Assembly (NCBI GenBank): GCA_043497085.1
Contig: JBIEKI010000028.1
Strand: one strand, 5' to 3'
Source of the DNA: Thalassobacillus sp043497085
Lineage (GTDB): Bacteria > Bacillota > Bacilli > Bacillales > Halobacillaceae
Length of the DNA: 24,911 nt
Shown: positions 23,863 to 24,911 of the stretch, one piece after another
Layout: each line of letters starts with the position of its first letter
Numbering within the stretch: position 1 is the stretch's first letter
Notes under the pieces: generated by a model
Database searches by the model: none
Seen by the model: the letters and a program-made list of their open reading frames with translations, nothing else
Told to the model about the DNA's origin: nothing
Position numbers and translations under genes: made by a program

Positions 23863-23868
23863 ATTATA
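23863..23868 (-). promoter_or_regulatory. Candidate -10 element of the glutaredoxin-like gene
   Basis: A perfect TATAAT on the minus strand lies about 60 bp upstream of the start codon. The -35 position (ATAAAA) is poor, so the promoter is only suggested. The palindrome at 23825-23841 would fall within the first bases of the transcript. Confidence 0.4.
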
Positions 23869-23949
23869 CATAAAACTCCGTTTAATTTTATTACACAATA
23901 GTAAATTATGAGGCCCCCTGTCCGCAATACAGTTTAACAGAAGCAAAAT

Positions 23950-23979
23950 AAAAAGGACGCTATGAAGCGCGTCCTTTTT
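23950..23979. terminator. Bidirectional-looking terminator at the end of the small hypothetical gene
   Basis: AAAAAGGACGC (23950-23960) and GCGTCCTTTTT (23969-23979) form a perfect 11-bp stem with an 8-nt loop and T-runs on both strands. The stop codon of the 75-codon minus-strand gene (23960-23962) lies inside the loop and stem. Confidence 0.85.
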
Positions 23980-24187
23980 GATCATATAAACCCAATTCAA
24001 TTTTAGTATTTTTTGATTCCAGAAAGCTCAACAGTTCTTTTGCCCTTTTATCAGGGCTTCTTTTCAGTGAGGCGTAGTTAAAAGATAATTTAAGTTGGGA
24101 AGCCATATCAAAGATATGGATACGCCGATCTTCAGATATCTGTTCCGTATACAAAATTTTGTAACGAAGTAATTTCGTTTTCAACAC
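23960..24187 (-). CDS. Small hypothetical protein (about 75 aa)
   Basis: I do not recognise this protein. It is basic, Leu- and Lys-rich and likely alpha-helical (ASLKRSPDKRAKELLSFLESKNTKIELGLYDQKGRAS), with no signal peptide or membrane segment. Possible starts are GTG at 24187 or the adjacent TTG at 24184, but the GGGG upstream is too close for a standard ribosome binding site. Support comes from the perfect terminator that contains its stop codon and from an extended -10 (TGTTATGAT, -10 at 24236-24241) upstream. An inverted repeat GACTG/CAGTC (24200-24214) lies between the promoter and the start. It may be a remnant, or part of an RNA rather than a protein gene. Confidence 0.4.
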   Translation of the reverse strand: MLKTKLLRYKILYTEQISEDRRIHIFDMASQLKLSFNYASLKRSPDKRAKELLSFLESKNTKIELGLYDQKGRAS

Positions 24188-24354
24188 CCCATTTTGTGCG
24201 ACTGTTATTCAGTCATCATGATTTATCTTCTACTTATCATAACATGGTTTCAACTTTATAAAAACATCTGTTCGTTGACGATTGTTTTACAATATCCGTA
24301 ATATTTTCCAATCGATTTGTTACATCTCAGTGTTGATTTTACACTTAAGCTCCC

Positions 24355-24556
24355 AATTGCTGAAGACTCAGTTTCGAGAGAAACTGTTTCCGTTACGGTT
24401 GTGAGCGTTTAGAGGTCCGGGAAATCACTCGCTTTCCATGGGGGTACGGTGAGCTTCCTCGGGCTAAAGCCCTGTGGGATCTCACCATGTACTCTACTCC
24501 CATAGGAGTCTCGCAATTTCCCGGTCCTCCTTGCGTTTATATGAGAAACGGAAACA
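24355..24556 (-). repeat. Structured Bacillaceae-type intergenic repeat, copy B (large imperfect palindrome)
   Basis: The left end (24355-24379) matches copy A at 16032-16056 in 23 of 25 bases, and CCGTTAC follows at 24390. From 24385 to 24556 the sequence is a nested imperfect palindrome: TGTTTCCGTT (24385-24394)/AACGGAAACA (24547-24556), CCGGGAAAT (24417-24425)/ATTTCCCGG (24516-24524), GGTGAG (24448-24453)/CTCACC (24481-24486), and GGGCT/AGCCC (24461-24472). Read on the minus strand its core aligns with the plus-strand core of copy A, including CCC.CA, TTAGC, GAGGA and GGAAAGCGA. Reading frames inside it look like chance. It resembles widespread Bacillus-group repeats or a MITE-like element. 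Confidence 0.82.
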
Positions 24557-24675
24557 TCGGGAGGCAGAATCATTCCCACATAATAACAGCTGCAAAGAGG
24601 GATTATTTCCTGCATCATTGGGCTTTTCAAGCAGTAAATGTGGAAGATATCTTCTTATAATATAGGGTTCGTTCA

Positions 24676-24911
24676 TCAAAATACGGATAGGGTGGCGGGG
24701 AAACGGTGCATAACCGTCAAGCTAACAATGAGTGTTGCGAAAAGAGAGTTATGACCGATCTCTTTTTCAATATTTTTCCAACCATCTTTCGAACTACCCA
24801 ACCAAAACTTTGTCTGGCTTGGAACCCTGCTTATATAGAAAGCTCCCATCTTCTCGATTTCCTTGATAAGGCTTGCCGAATAATACCCCAAATCACGCAG
24901 AAGAAGATCAC
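24676..24911 (-). mobile_element. IS4-family transposase fragment, incomplete at both ends
   Basis: Translating from the window edge (frame with codons ending at 24676) gives DLLLRDLGYYSASLIKEIE, then KMGAFYISRVPSQTKFWL. This is the region around the second catalytic Asp of IS4-type DDE transposases (D-x-RD-x-GY...GA-x-YISR). The 5' part lies outside the window; an in-window TTG at 24891 is not a real start. The frame stops about 44 residues after WLGSSKDG, with a tail (GHNSLFATLIVSLTVMHRFPATLSVF) that I cannot match. That stop comes too early to include the conserved C-terminal Y-(2)-R-(3)-E-(6)-K region. It is therefore probably a truncated or rearranged copy. No terminal inverted repeat or target duplication could be defined. 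Confidence 0.75.

Noticed and set aside
24409..24679. Three small reading frames on both strands (61-73 codons)
   Set aside because: They lie in the palindromic repeat and next to it, where symmetry creates frames on both strands; none has a ribosome binding site or a known domain.
1..24911. CRISPR arrays, tRNA or rRNA genes, prophage genes
   Set aside because: No regularly spaced repeats, no cloverleaf-type sequence with tRNA boxes, no rRNA signature and no phage structural genes were seen.

Overview
The window looks like a chromosomal segment of a low-to-mid-GC Bacillaceae bacterium, probably a moderately halophilic relative of Halobacillus, Virgibacillus or Oceanobacillus. The reasons are Bacillus-type proteins throughout, the CggR-led glycolytic operon order, a PhoD-Tat locus, a group II intron end resembling the Oceanobacillus type, and Bacillaceae-style intergenic repeats. 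The genus is an inference; only the family is well supported.

Left part (about 1-9600, minus strand). A nine-gene sulfate-assimilation and siroheme operon reads cysH-sat-cysC-sumT-sirB-sirC-hemD-like-cysJ-cysI. It covers activation of sulfate, reduction to sulfite, the siroheme cofactor needed by sulfite reductase (with its own uroporphyrinogen-III synthase), and reduction to sulfide. Genes overlap or are closely spaced, several start with GTG or TTG, and the operon ends in a strong hairpin terminator. Just past that terminator the minus strand becomes the 5' end of a group II intron that runs off the window. The operon has a good sigma-A promoter and a roughly 114-nt leader with a long inverted repeat next to the cysH ribosome binding site.

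Middle (9600-11500). Divergent from cysH is a TSUP-family membrane transporter, a likely replacement for the missing sulfate permease CysP. Its upstream region holds a first promoter followed at once by a terminator-like hairpin, then a second promoter with a perfect palindrome between -35 and -10. A nitroreductase-family gene follows on the minus strand.

Pho/Tat module (11640-15970, plus strand). A PhoP-box promoter drives phoD-tatC-phoX-tatA: two Tat-exported phosphatases interleaved with both parts of a minimal TatA-TatC translocase, closed by a terminator. This self-contained phosphate-starvation secretion cassette is the most interesting gene-level arrangement here.

Glycolysis (16270-23550, minus strand). 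cggR-gap-pgk-tpiA-gpmI-eno has a two-half-site CggR operator downstream of the promoter, a hairpin over the cggR stop codon like the known RNA-processing stabiliser, a hairpin between gap and pgk, and a terminator after eno. A small glutaredoxin-like gene lies upstream of cggR.

Right end and repeats. Two related structured intergenic repeats (16026-16166 and 24355-24556) share a 25-nt end, and their core stems differ by compensatory changes. The window ends inside an IS4-type transposase remnant.
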